48,841 nucleotides of DNA from DASSTY01 sp035760645 (lineage in GTDB: Bacteria > Gemmatimonadota > Gemmatimonadetes > Gemmatimonadales > GWC2-71-9). Both the position numbers and the translations under genes were made by a program. The notes below the pieces were generated by a model, which saw nothing but the letters and a program-made list of their open reading frames with translations, ran no database searches and was not told the origin of the DNA. Below, one piece after another: positions 26,293 to 33,708 of the stretch (within the stretch, counting starts at the first letter, position 1; the number at the start of each line of letters is the position of its first letter). Location of the stretch: positions 1 to 48,841 of the forward strand of contig DASTSO010000038.1 in the NCBI GenBank assembly GCA_035760645.1. The letters run 5' to 3'.

Positions 26293-27999
26293 ATGTTCCG
26301 CACGCCGCTCGTTCGCCGCGCCGCCGGCGCCGCGCTCCTCCTCGCTCCGCTCGCCCTCGCCTGCCGCTCGGCGGGCGGGGCGGCGGCTCCCGATGCGCCG
26401 GCCGACCTCGTCGTCTACGGCCGGGTCTGGACCGGCGACAGCACGCGCCCGTGGGCGCAGGCGGTCGCGGTGCGGGGCGAGCGGATCGCCGCGGTGGGCG
26501 ACAGCGCCGAGGTGGCGCGCCTCGTCGGCCCGGCGACGAAGGTGCTCGCCAACGGCCGCGCGATGGTGGCGCCGGGCTTCAACGACGGCCACACGCACTT
26601 CATGGAGAGCGGCCTGCAGCTCACGCGGGTGGACCTGCGCGACGCCGCCACGCCGGCCGAGTTCGTGCGCCGCATCAAGGCCTACGCGGCGACGCTGCAG
26701 CCGGGCGAGTGGATCCTGGGCGGCAACTGGGACCACGAGCGCTGGGCCGGCAGCCCGCTGCCGATGCGCCAGTGGATCGACTCGGTGACGCCGGACAATC
26801 CCGTCTTCGTGGACCGGCTCGACGGCCACATGGGCGTGGCGAACAGCAAGGCGCTCGCCCTCGCCGGCGTGACGCGCGCGACGAAGGACGTCGCCGGCGG
26901 CACCATCGTGCGCGACGCGCGCGGCGAGCCCACGGGCGTCCTCAAGGACAACGCGAAGGACCTCGTCTACCGCGTGGTCCCCGAGCCCTCGTCCTCGCAG
27001 GCCGACTCGGGCGTCGCGCGCGCCTCGGCGTACGCGGCGTCGAAGGGGGTGACCGGCGTCTCGGCCGTCTCGATGAGCTGGGCCGAGCTCGCGGCGGTGA
27101 AGCGTGCGCGCAAGGACGGCCGTCTCACGATCCGCATGAGCACCTACGTCCCCCTGAGCGAGTGGCGGCAGATGGCCGAGACGCTCAAGGCGAACGGCCC
27201 GGGCGACGCGTGGCTCCGCGTCGCCGGGCTCAAGGGCTTCGTGGACGGCTCCCTCGGCTCGCGCACGGCGCTCATGTTCCAGCCCTACGCCGACGACCCC
27301 TCGACGCGCGGGCTCCTCGTCACCCCCGAGGATTCGCTGCGCCGCTGGATCGGCGCCGCCGACAGCGCGGGGCTCCAGGTCGCCGTGCACGCCATCGGCG
27401 ACAGCGCCAACGCGCTGCTCCTCGCCATCTACGACAGCGTGGCGAAGGCGCACGGCCCGCGCGACCGCCGCTTCCGCGACGAGCACAGCCAGCACGTGCG
27501 GGCCGAGGACGTGCGGCGCTTCGCCACGACGCCGGTGCTGGCCTCGATGCAGCCGTACCACGCGATCGACGACGGCCGCTGGGCCGTGAAGCGCGTCGGC
27601 CCCGAGCGGATCCACGACATGTACCGCTTCCGCAGCATGCTCGACCAGCACGTGCATCTCGCCTTCGGGAGCGACTGGTCGGTGGCGCCGATCGATCCGC
27701 TCCTCGGCATCTACGCCGCGGTCACCCGCCGCACGCTCGACGACAAGAACCCCGGCGGCTGGGTGCCGGAGCAGAAGATCTCGCTCGACGACGCGCTCCG
27801 GGCCTACACGGCGGGGAACGCCTACGCCGTCTTCGCCGAGCGCGAGCGCGGCGTGCTGCGCCCGGGCATGCTCGCCGATCTGGTGCTGCTCGACCGCGAC
27901 CTGAGCGCGATCCCGCCCGAGCAGATCCGCGACGCGCAGGTGCGCACGACGATCGCGGGCGGGCGGGTGATCTACCAGGCGGCCGCCGCGACGCCCTGA
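26293..27999 (+). CDS. Exported amidohydrolase, YtcJ-like (amidohydrolase family 3)
   Basis: 568 residues from ATG 26293, with GGGAGG upstream. The N-terminus is a lipoprotein signal (AAGAALLLAPLALAC). The metal site opens with APGFNDGHTHFMESG (HxH on strand 1); later blocks are WILGGNWDHERW, FVDRLDGHMGVANSKAL, VDGSLGSRTALM (usual position of the carboxylated Lys or its replacement), VAVHAIGDSAN (metal His), EHSQHVRAEDV, FGSDWSVAPIDPL (catalytic Asp) and YTAGNAYAVFAERERG. The family cleaves exocyclic amides such as N-substituted formamides; the substrate is unknown. Two perfect palindromes follow the stop codon. Confidence 0.92.
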   Translation: MFRTPLVRRAAGAALLLAPLALACRSAGGAAAPDAPADLVVYGRVWTGDSTRPWAQAVAVRGERIAAVGDSAEVARLVGPATKVLANGRAMVAPGFNDGHTHFMESGLQLTRVDLRDAATPAEFVRRIKAYAATLQPGEWILGGNWDHERWAGSPLPMRQWIDSVTPDNPVFVDRLDGHMGVANSKALALAGVTRATKDVAGGTIVRDARGEPTGVLKDNAKDLVYRVVPEPSSSQADSGVARASAYAASKGVTGVSAVSMSWAELAAVKRARKDGRLTIRMSTYVPLSEWRQMAETLKANGPGDAWLRVAGLKGFVDGSLGSRTALMFQPYADDPSTRGLLVTPEDSLRRWIGAADSAGLQVAVHAIGDSANALLLAIYDSVAKAHGPRDRRFRDEHSQHVRAEDVRRFATTPVLASMQPYHAIDDGRWAVKRVGPERIHDMYRFRSMLDQHVHLAFGSDWSVAPIDPLLGIYAAVTRRTLDDKNPGGWVPEQKISLDDALRAYTAGNAYAVFAERERGVLRPGMLADLVLLDRDLSAIPPEQIRDAQVRTTIAGGRVIYQAAAATP

Positions 28000-28003
28000 G
28001 CGC

Positions 28004-28041
28004 CGCGCGATGTCGCGACGGCGCCGTCGCGACATCGCGCG
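28004..28041. repeat. Perfect 38-bp palindrome with no loop
   Basis: The 19 bases at 28004-28022 are followed immediately by their exact reverse complement at 28023-28041; the centre is GACGGC/GCCGTC. It begins five bases after the amidohydrolase stop. It could be a terminator in RNA or a cruciform in DNA. Confidence 0.9.
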
Positions 28042-28047
28042 ATCACG

Positions 28048-28079
28048 GCGGGGCTCCGACACCGGTGTCGGAGCCCCGC
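28048..28079. repeat. Second perfect 32-bp palindrome with no loop
   Basis: Bases 28048-28063 are followed by their exact reverse complement at 28064-28079, centred on GACACC/GGTGTC. Six bases separate it from the first palindrome. A third, looser pair follows: GCTGTCGC (28078-28085) with GCGACAGC (28111-28118). Confidence 0.9.
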
Positions 28080-28334
28080 TGTCGCATCGGGGCCCCCACC
28101 CGCGCGCCGCGCGACAGCGAGACGGCGGAGCGGCGCGGGCGGGCCGGCCCCGATTGCTTGACGACCCGCGTTCCCGCCGTGCAAGTTCTCCCGAGCACCC
28201 CTTCTGACGTTCCCGACCCAGGCACGACCCCGTTCGATCGCCGCCCCGCTCCGCCGCGCGGGGCCGGCTGCCGCGTGCGCCCGCGTCGCGCCGCGGTGCC
28301 GCGCGCGCCCCCCTCGACGTGGAGAACCCAACGG
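28080..28334 (+). other. Gene-free stretch before the TPR/protease operon
   Basis: Together with the palindromes this gives 335 bases without a convincing gene (28000-28334). TTGACG at 28158-28163 and CAAGTT at 28182-28187, 18 bases apart, are a possible promoter for the operon that starts at 28335. The other short frames here are low-complexity shadows. Confidence 0.4.
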
Positions 28335-29537
28335 ATGCCCCGGTCCGCCGTGTGCCGTGCCGTCGCGGGCAGCGCCCTGCTCGCGCTCGCCACGGGTCTG
28401 GCCCCCGCGCCCGCCCGCGCGCAGAGCGCCAAGCTCCTCATCCCGCTGCCGCAGCTCGAGCTGGCGGCCCAGCGCGACTCCACCGACCCGCTCGCGCACT
28501 ACGACGTCGCCCTCGGCTACTGGATGGCCAAGCGCTGGGACGACGCCGAGCGCGCGCTGCGCCGCGCCGTCGCGATCGAGCCGAAGACGGCGGCCGCCTG
28601 GCTCGCTCTCGCCTACCTGCCCTACGCGCGGCGCGAGAAGCTCTGGGAGGAGGAGCGTAAGGGAAAGGTGCCGCCCGAGCTCCAGGCGGCGGTCGCGGAG
28701 TCCGACCGGAACTACCGGCGCGCGTTCCTCATCGATCCGCTCGTGGATCTCAAGATCTACGGGCTCATGCTGCCGCCCTGGTACACGGTGGCGAACACCA
28801 AGCGCCAGGCCGACGCCTACGCCGAGCTGACGCGCGGGTTCGTGCTCTTCTGGGACGGCCGCTACGACCTCGCCTACGACTGGTTCGACCGGATCGTGCG
28901 GCTCACGGGGCGGGAGAAGGTGCTCCGGGACTATCCCGGCTTCATCTGGTATCACGGCATCGCCGCGGCGCACAGCGGCCGCTACGACGCGGCCAGCGCC
29001 GACTTCCACGCGCTCGTCGAGAAGTACGCGGCGGCCGAGAAGACCGACTCGATCCAGCACTTCACGCAGCTGCGCGCCAACGAGTACCGCTACATCCTCG
29101 CCACCGTGCTGCAGAGCGCCGGCCGGCAGGACAGCGCGATCGCGCTCTACCAGGAGGCGCTCGCGAACGATCTCGGCCTCTACGCCGCGCACACGCAGCT
29201 CGCCAACATCCACGAGGAGAACCACGACTGGGATCGCGCGGTCGTCGAGCGCCAGCGCGCGCTCGACACGAATCCCGACGATCCCAGCCTCGCCCTCGAC
29301 CTGGGCTCGACGCTCGTCTACGCGCGGCGCTACCAGGCGGCGCTCGCCCCGCTCGAGCAGGCGCAGGCGGCCAACCCCTGGAACGCGCGCATCCCCTACA
29401 TGCTCGGCATGGCCCAGCTCCGCCTGGGCGACGCCGCGGCGGCCAGGCCCACGCTCGCGCGCTTCGTGGCGATCGCGCCGAGCCGCTTCCAGGAGCAGGT
29501 CGCCGACGTCCGGCAGCAGCTCGCGCGGCTGCCCTGA
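28335..29537 (+). CDS. Secreted TPR protein, paralog 1
   Basis: 400 residues from ATG 28335. The signal peptide is SALLALATGLAPAPARAQS, cleaved near AQS, so the mature protein is extracytoplasmic. The first TPR is HYDVALGYWMAKRWDDAERA, followed by LALAYLPYARREKLWEEE and SDRNYRRAFLIDPLVDLKIY. A central 120-residue region without clear TPRs follows, then LRANEYRYILATVLQSAGRQ, AHTQLANIHEENHDWDRAV, NPDDPSLALDLGSTLVYARR and a last repeat. The same blocks occur in the two paralogs at 29579 and 32363. It is probably a scaffold or substrate-binding partner. It is first in a run with a second TPR gene, an S41 protease and a third TPR gene. Confidence 0.85.
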   Translation: MPRSAVCRAVAGSALLALATGLAPAPARAQSAKLLIPLPQLELAAQRDSTDPLAHYDVALGYWMAKRWDDAERALRRAVAIEPKTAAAWLALAYLPYARREKLWEEERKGKVPPELQAAVAESDRNYRRAFLIDPLVDLKIYGLMLPPWYTVANTKRQADAYAELTRGFVLFWDGRYDLAYDWFDRIVRLTGREKVLRDYPGFIWYHGIAAAHSGRYDAASADFHALVEKYAAAEKTDSIQHFTQLRANEYRYILATVLQSAGRQDSAIALYQEALANDLGLYAAHTQLANIHEENHDWDRAVVERQRALDTNPDDPSLALDLGSTLVYARRYQAALAPLEQAQAANPWNARIPYMLGMAQLRLGDAAAARPTLARFVAIAPSRFQEQVADVRQQLARLP

Positions 29538-29578
29538 GGCGGCCGCGCCGTATCCCCCCGACTCTCCACTCAACCCGG

Positions 29579-30772
29579 ATGCCTTCAATGCGTGCACCCG
29601 TGCTCGCGTTCGTCTTCCTCGGCTCGGCGGCCGTCGCGCCCCTCGCCGCCCAGCGGATCAACCTCCCCGTCTCGCGCCAGGAGCTCGAGACGCGGGTGAA
29701 GGCCGACAGCAACGATCCGGCCGCCCACTACAACGTCGCGCTCGCCTACTGGAACGAGAAGCGCTGGGACGACGCCGAGCGCGAGCTCCGGAGCGCCGCG
29801 GCGCTCGACGGGAAGTTCGCCGAGGCGTTCCTCGCGCTCGCCTATCTGCCCTACGCCCGCCGGCCCAAGCTGTGGGAGGAGGAGCTCGACGACCGGGTGC
29901 CGAAGGAGTGGGAGAAGCCGATCGAGGAGTCCGACCGCAACTACCGGCGCGCCTTTCTCGTGAACCCGCTCGTGGACATCCGCATCCAGGCCGCGGTCAA
30001 GCCGGGCCGGAGTGCGCTGTGGGACCTCTTCGGCTCCGCCACCTACGACCTCTTCTACCAGGCGTTCGACGACATGGCGATGGGCAAGTACGAGGACGCC
30101 CACGGCCGCTTCGTGCGCTACGAGCGCGAGAAGCGGCTCGCCGGCCCGGGCACGGGCAAGATCCCGATGTCGTTCCTGTGGTTCCAGGGTCTCGCCGCCG
30201 CCCACACGCAGCGCTGGGACGAGGCGATCCGGAAGTTCGGCGAGGTGATGGACCGCGCGGCCGAGGCCGAGAAGAAGGCGGAGGAGAAGGATCTCATCCG
30301 CGTGCCGCTGCGCACGAACGAGTACCGCTACTTCCTCGCCACCTTCCAGCAGGCCGCCGGCAACACCGGCGAGGCGCTGCGGCTCTACCGCGAGGTGCTC
30401 GAGAAGGACATCGGCGTCTACATGGCGCACGTGCAGATGGCCAACATCTACGAGGGCCAGCGCGACTACGAGAACGCCGTCGCCGAGCGCCGCCGCGCGG
30501 TGGACGCGATGCCCGACGACCCGAGCCTGCTCACCGACCTGGGCCTCACCCTCGGCAAGGCCGGCCAGCTCGCCGAGGCGACGCAGACGCTCCAGCAGGC
30601 CATCGACGCCGCCCCGCGCGATGCGCGGCCCGTCTTCTGGCTCGGCCTCGTCCAGGTGCAGGCGGGCCAGAAGGCGGAGGCGAAGGCGACGCTGACGCGC
30701 TTCCTCGCCATGGCGCCGGCGCGCTACGACAAGCAGATCGCGCTGGCCAAGCAGCGCCTGGCGGGCCTGTGA
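29579..30772 (+). CDS. Secreted TPR protein, paralog 2
   Basis: 397 residues from ATG 29579 (or ATG 29588, which gives a more compact signal peptide). The signal RAPVLAFVFLGSAAVAPLAA is followed by QRINLPVS. Blocks shared with paralog 1: HYNVALAYWNEKRWDDAERE, LALAYLPYARRPKLWEEE, SDRNYRRAFLVNPLVDIRIQ, LRTNEYRYFLATFQQAAGN, MPDDPSLLTDLGLTLGKAGQ. The middle part differs (FGSATYDLFYQAFDDMAMGK), so partner specificity may lie there. Its stop overlaps the GTG start of the S41 protease (GTGA), indicating coupled translation and a probable functional link. Confidence 0.85.
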   Translation: MPSMRAPVLAFVFLGSAAVAPLAAQRINLPVSRQELETRVKADSNDPAAHYNVALAYWNEKRWDDAERELRSAAALDGKFAEAFLALAYLPYARRPKLWEEELDDRVPKEWEKPIEESDRNYRRAFLVNPLVDIRIQAAVKPGRSALWDLFGSATYDLFYQAFDDMAMGKYEDAHGRFVRYEREKRLAGPGTGKIPMSFLWFQGLAAAHTQRWDEAIRKFGEVMDRAAEAEKKAEEKDLIRVPLRTNEYRYFLATFQQAAGNTGEALRLYREVLEKDIGVYMAHVQMANIYEGQRDYENAVAERRRAVDAMPDDPSLLTDLGLTLGKAGQLAEATQTLQQAIDAAPRDARPVFWLGLVQVQAGQKAEAKATLTRFLAMAPARYDKQIALAKQRLAGL

Positions 30773-32358
30773 GGCGGCGCCTCGTGGCGCTCGCGGCGGG
30801 GCTGGCGCTCGCGGCGCTGCCCGCGGGGCCCGGCCGCCTGGCCGCGCAGGCGGGCCCCTCGTCGTACGAGGAGCTCCAGCGCTTCTCCGCGGTGCTCAAC
30901 CACATCCGCACGAACTACGTCGACTCGGTCACCTACAACGGCCTCGTGCGCGCGGCGATCGACGGCGTGCTGCAGTCGCTCGACCCGCACAGCTGGTTCT
31001 CGTCGCGCGAGGACTACGAGCGGCTCAACGCCCTCGAGCGCGGCGAGCTCGCCACCCCGGGCCTCGCGATCGAGATCGTGGACGGCGAGCCCACGGTGCT
31101 CACCTTCCGCCGCGGCAGCCCGGCCGACAAGGCCGGGCTCCGGGCGAGCGACCGCATCGTGGCGGTGGACGACTCGGTGGTGGCGGGGCTCACCGCCAAG
31201 GCGCTCACGCTCAAGCTCGCCGGCGAGAAGGGGACGAAGGTGCGCGTGCGGATCGCGCGCGGGCCGCGGCTCGAGCCCGACACCTTCACCGTCACCCTCA
31301 AGCGCGAGTTCCCGAAGAGCGGCACGTCGGTCGAGGGGGTGCGTCTGCTCGACGCGCAGACCGGCTATCTGCGGCTGCGCGAGTTCTCGCCCCGGGCGGC
31401 CGAGGACGTCCAGGACGCCATCCGCCGGCTCCGGGGGATGCGGGCTCGCCAGGTGGTGCTCGACCTGCGCGGCAACCCGGGCGGCATCGTCACCGAGGCG
31501 GTGGACCTCGCCGCGCAGTTCCTGCCGGCCAATACCCTGGTCTTCCGCACCGAGGGCCGGAAGAAGGCGGCCAACGAGGAGTACCGCACCAAGGGGGCCG
31601 GCGCCTTCGTCGACCTCCCGCTCGTCGTGCTGATCGACGAAGGCAGCGCGAGCGCGGCCGAGGCCTTCGCCGGCTCGATGCAGGATCACGACCGCGCCCT
31701 CATCCTGGGCCGCCGCAGCTTCGGCAAGGCGCTGATGCAGACCGCCTTCTTCGTGCCCGACGGCGTCGTGATGCTCACGTTCGGCCACGTGCTCACCCCC
31801 AACGGCCGCTTCATCCAGCGCCGCTACAAGGGGCTCGCGACCAAGCAGTACTACGCCTACGCCGGCAAGGGCGGCACGGCGGCAGACACCGCCACGGTGT
31901 ACCACACCGACCATCGGCGGCCCATGCGGGGCGGCGGGGGCATCACGCCCGACGTCACCCTGCCCGGGGTCGCCGCGGCCCCCACCTGGTGGAGCGTCGC
32001 CGAGGACAGCACCCTCATCGAGAGCGTGGCCGACAGCGTCGGCCTGACCCTCGGGACCGATGCCGCGACCCGGACCGCGTGGCTCGCGGACGCCGCGCAG
32101 TGGCAGCCGCGGCTCGTGGTGCCCTTCCTCGCCAAGGTGCGCGCGCGCCTCGGCATCGCGGCCCGGACCGACCCGGCGGTCGAGCGCGAGATCGCACGCC
32201 GCCTCGCCGCGCGGGCGGCCTTCGTGCGCTGGGACGACTCGAGCGCCACGGAGCTCCTCGCCGCGAGCGATCCCGACATCCAGGCCGCCCTGACCTACTT
32301 CCCGCGGCTCTCCGTCCTGCTCTCGGGCTCGACCGCCGGCACCGCTGGCGGGAGATAG
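30769..32358 (+). CDS. S41-family C-terminal processing peptidase with PDZ domain
   Basis: 529 residues from GTG 30769. The signal peptide is LVALAAGLALAALPAGPGRL. An N-terminal helical part (AVLNHIRTNYVDSVTYNGLV; GVLQSLDPHSWF) precedes a PDZ domain (about 95-175, GLAIEIVDGEPTVLTFRRGS and AGLRASDRIVAVDD). The protease core follows: TGYLRLREFSPRAAEDV, LDLRGNPGGIV, the catalytic Ser in LIDEGSASAAEAFAGSMQD and the catalytic Lys in LGRRSFGKALMQT. The last ~150 residues, after GGGGITPDV, are an extra helical region. CtpA/Tsp-type enzymes degrade or trim exported proteins at their C-termini and often use TPR adaptors (as Prc uses NlpI). Here two TPR genes precede it and one follows. Confidence 0.92.
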   Translation: MRRRLVALAAGLALAALPAGPGRLAAQAGPSSYEELQRFSAVLNHIRTNYVDSVTYNGLVRAAIDGVLQSLDPHSWFSSREDYERLNALERGELATPGLAIEIVDGEPTVLTFRRGSPADKAGLRASDRIVAVDDSVVAGLTAKALTLKLAGEKGTKVRVRIARGPRLEPDTFTVTLKREFPKSGTSVEGVRLLDAQTGYLRLREFSPRAAEDVQDAIRRLRGMRARQVVLDLRGNPGGIVTEAVDLAAQFLPANTLVFRTEGRKKAANEEYRTKGAGAFVDLPLVVLIDEGSASAAEAFAGSMQDHDRALILGRRSFGKALMQTAFFVPDGVVMLTFGHVLTPNGRFIQRRYKGLATKQYYAYAGKGGTAADTATVYHTDHRRPMRGGGGITPDVTLPGVAAAPTWWSVAEDSTLIESVADSVGLTLGTDAATRTAWLADAAQWQPRLVVPFLAKVRARLGIAARTDPAVEREIARRLAARAAFVRWDDSSATELLAASDPDIQAALTYFPRLSVLLSGSTAGTAGGR

Positions 32359-32362
32359 CGCC

Positions 32363-33586
32363 GTGCCGGCGCGCGGACGGGTGGACCGGTGCGGCAGGGG
32401 GCTGGCACTCGGGCTCGGGCTCGGCCTCGGGCTCGGCCTCGGGTTCGCGCTCGCCGCGCCGGATGCGCTCGCGGCCCAGTCGGTGAAGGTGTCGGTGCCG
32501 CTCGCCGCGCTGGAGGAAGCGGTCCGGCGCGACTCGCTCGATCCGGTCGCGCACTACAACGTGGCGATGGGCTACTGGAGCAAGCGCCGGCTCGACGAGG
32601 CGGCGGCGGAGCTGCACCGGGCGCTCGAGCTCGACTCGCAGTTCGCGGCCGCCTATCTGGCGCTCGCGATGGTGCCGTTCGCGCGGCCCGACGACTACTG
32701 GCGTCGGCTCGCGAAGCGGCACTCGGCCGTGGACTCGCTCGCGAGCGAGTCGGAGCGTGCCTACCGGCGAGCCTTTCTGATCGATCCCATGGTCGATCTG
32801 CGGATGCTCGCGATGACGTCCCGGCCCTACCTGCTGGATCTGGACGACTTCCGCACCTTCGGCCTGCTCTATGCCGACTATCGACGGGCGCGCCTCCAGC
32901 TGCACGAAGGCCGCTACGAACAGGCCTTCCAGGCGCTCGACGGCCTGACGCGCAAGTTCAAGGTCGACCGGAGCATCGACTCGGTGCCGGCCGCGCTCGC
33001 CTGGAACCACGCGCTCGCGGCGATGCACAGCGGGCGCGACTCGCTCGCGATCCGCGATCTCGAGAGCCTGCTCGGCCGCGAGCAGCGCCGCGCCGCGGGC
33101 GATTCGCTCCAGTGGCAGCCGCTCGCCGCCAACGAGTACCGCTACGTCCTCGCCTGCCTGCGGGCGCGCGTCGGCGACGCGGCGGGCGCGGTCGGGCTGC
33201 TGCACGCGGTGCTGGGCGAGGACGTCGGCCACTACATGGCCCAGGTGCAGCTGGCGCGCATCTACGAGGCGCGCGGCGCCTGGCCGGAGGCCGTCGCCGC
33301 GCGGCGGCGGGCGGTGGAGACGAACCCCGAGGATCCGTCCCTGCGTCTCGAGCTCGGGATCACCCTCGCCGCGTCCGGCGACTTCGCCACGGCCGACAGC
33401 CTCCTCGGCGAGCTCGCCGAGACGCACGGGCGCGATTTCCGCGTCTGGTACGCCCTGGGCGAGGTGCGCCTGCGCCGTGGGCGCGCCGCCGAGGGCCGGG
33501 CGGCGCTGGAGCGGTTCCTGGCGATGGCCCCGGGCCGGCTCACCGAGCAGATCGCGCTGGTCCGCCGGCAGCTCGGCGGGCCGTAG
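32363..33586 (+). CDS. Secreted TPR protein, paralog 3, with repeat-built signal peptide
   Basis: 407 residues from GTG 32363, four bases after the protease stop, with GGGAG upstream. The hydrophobic core of the signal peptide is an alternating Leu-Gly run encoded by a CTCGGG/CTCGGC hexamer repeat (32408-32443), followed by FALAAPDALAAQS. The TPR blocks match the paralogs: HYNVAMGYWSKRRLDEAAAE, ERAYRRAFLIDPMVDLRML, LAANEYRYVLACLRARVGD, VQLARIYEARGAWPEAVAA, NPEDPSLRLELGITLAASGD, LERFLAMAPGRLTEQIALVR. It is the most divergent of the three: the YLPYARR-x-KLWEEE block is replaced by MVPFARPDDYWRRLAKR. Confidence 0.84.
   Translation: MPARGRVDRCGRGLALGLGLGLGLGLGFALAAPDALAAQSVKVSVPLAALEEAVRRDSLDPVAHYNVAMGYWSKRRLDEAAAELHRALELDSQFAAAYLALAMVPFARPDDYWRRLAKRHSAVDSLASESERAYRRAFLIDPMVDLRMLAMTSRPYLLDLDDFRTFGLLYADYRRARLQLHEGRYEQAFQALDGLTRKFKVDRSIDSVPAALAWNHALAAMHSGRDSLAIRDLESLLGREQRRAAGDSLQWQPLAANEYRYVLACLRARVGDAAGAVGLLHAVLGEDVGHYMAQVQLARIYEARGAWPEAVAARRRAVETNPEDPSLRLELGITLAASGDFATADSLLGELAETHGRDFRVWYALGEVRLRRGRAAEGRAALERFLAMAPGRLTEQIALVRRQLGGP
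32408..32443 (+). repeat. Hexanucleotide repeat in a signal peptide
   Basis: About six CTCGGG/CTCGGC units in tandem encode the Leu-Gly hydrophobic core of the third TPR protein. Gain or loss of a unit would change the core by two residues without shifting frame. Confidence 0.75.
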
Positions 33587-33639
33587 CGGCGCCCCGCCCC
33601 CGCCCGCCCGAAAACCTCCCGTCCACCCGTCTTCCCGTC

Positions 33640-33681
33640 TATTTTCAAGGCATCTCCCGCCGGCCCCCCGGGGCCGGCGGG
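33640..33681 (+). promoter_or_regulatory. Promoter and 5' leader hairpin of the E1 dehydrogenase gene
   Basis: TATTTTCA at 33640 is a TAnnTT-type -10. Transcription would start near 33652. CCCGCCGGCCCC (33656-33667) and GGGGCCGGCGGG (33670-33681) form a perfect 12-bp hairpin with a two-base loop at the very start of the predicted leader, 27 bases before the ATG. It may stabilise the mRNA 5' end or stop read-through from the TPR operon. Confidence 0.5.
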
Positions 33682-33708
33682 CGCGCCATTCCTCTAGCCC
33701 GTGAGACC

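Noticed and set aside
28010..28207. Short open frame over the palindromes
   Set aside because: It is composed mainly of the two palindromes and Arg-rich shadow codons, with no ribosome-binding site.
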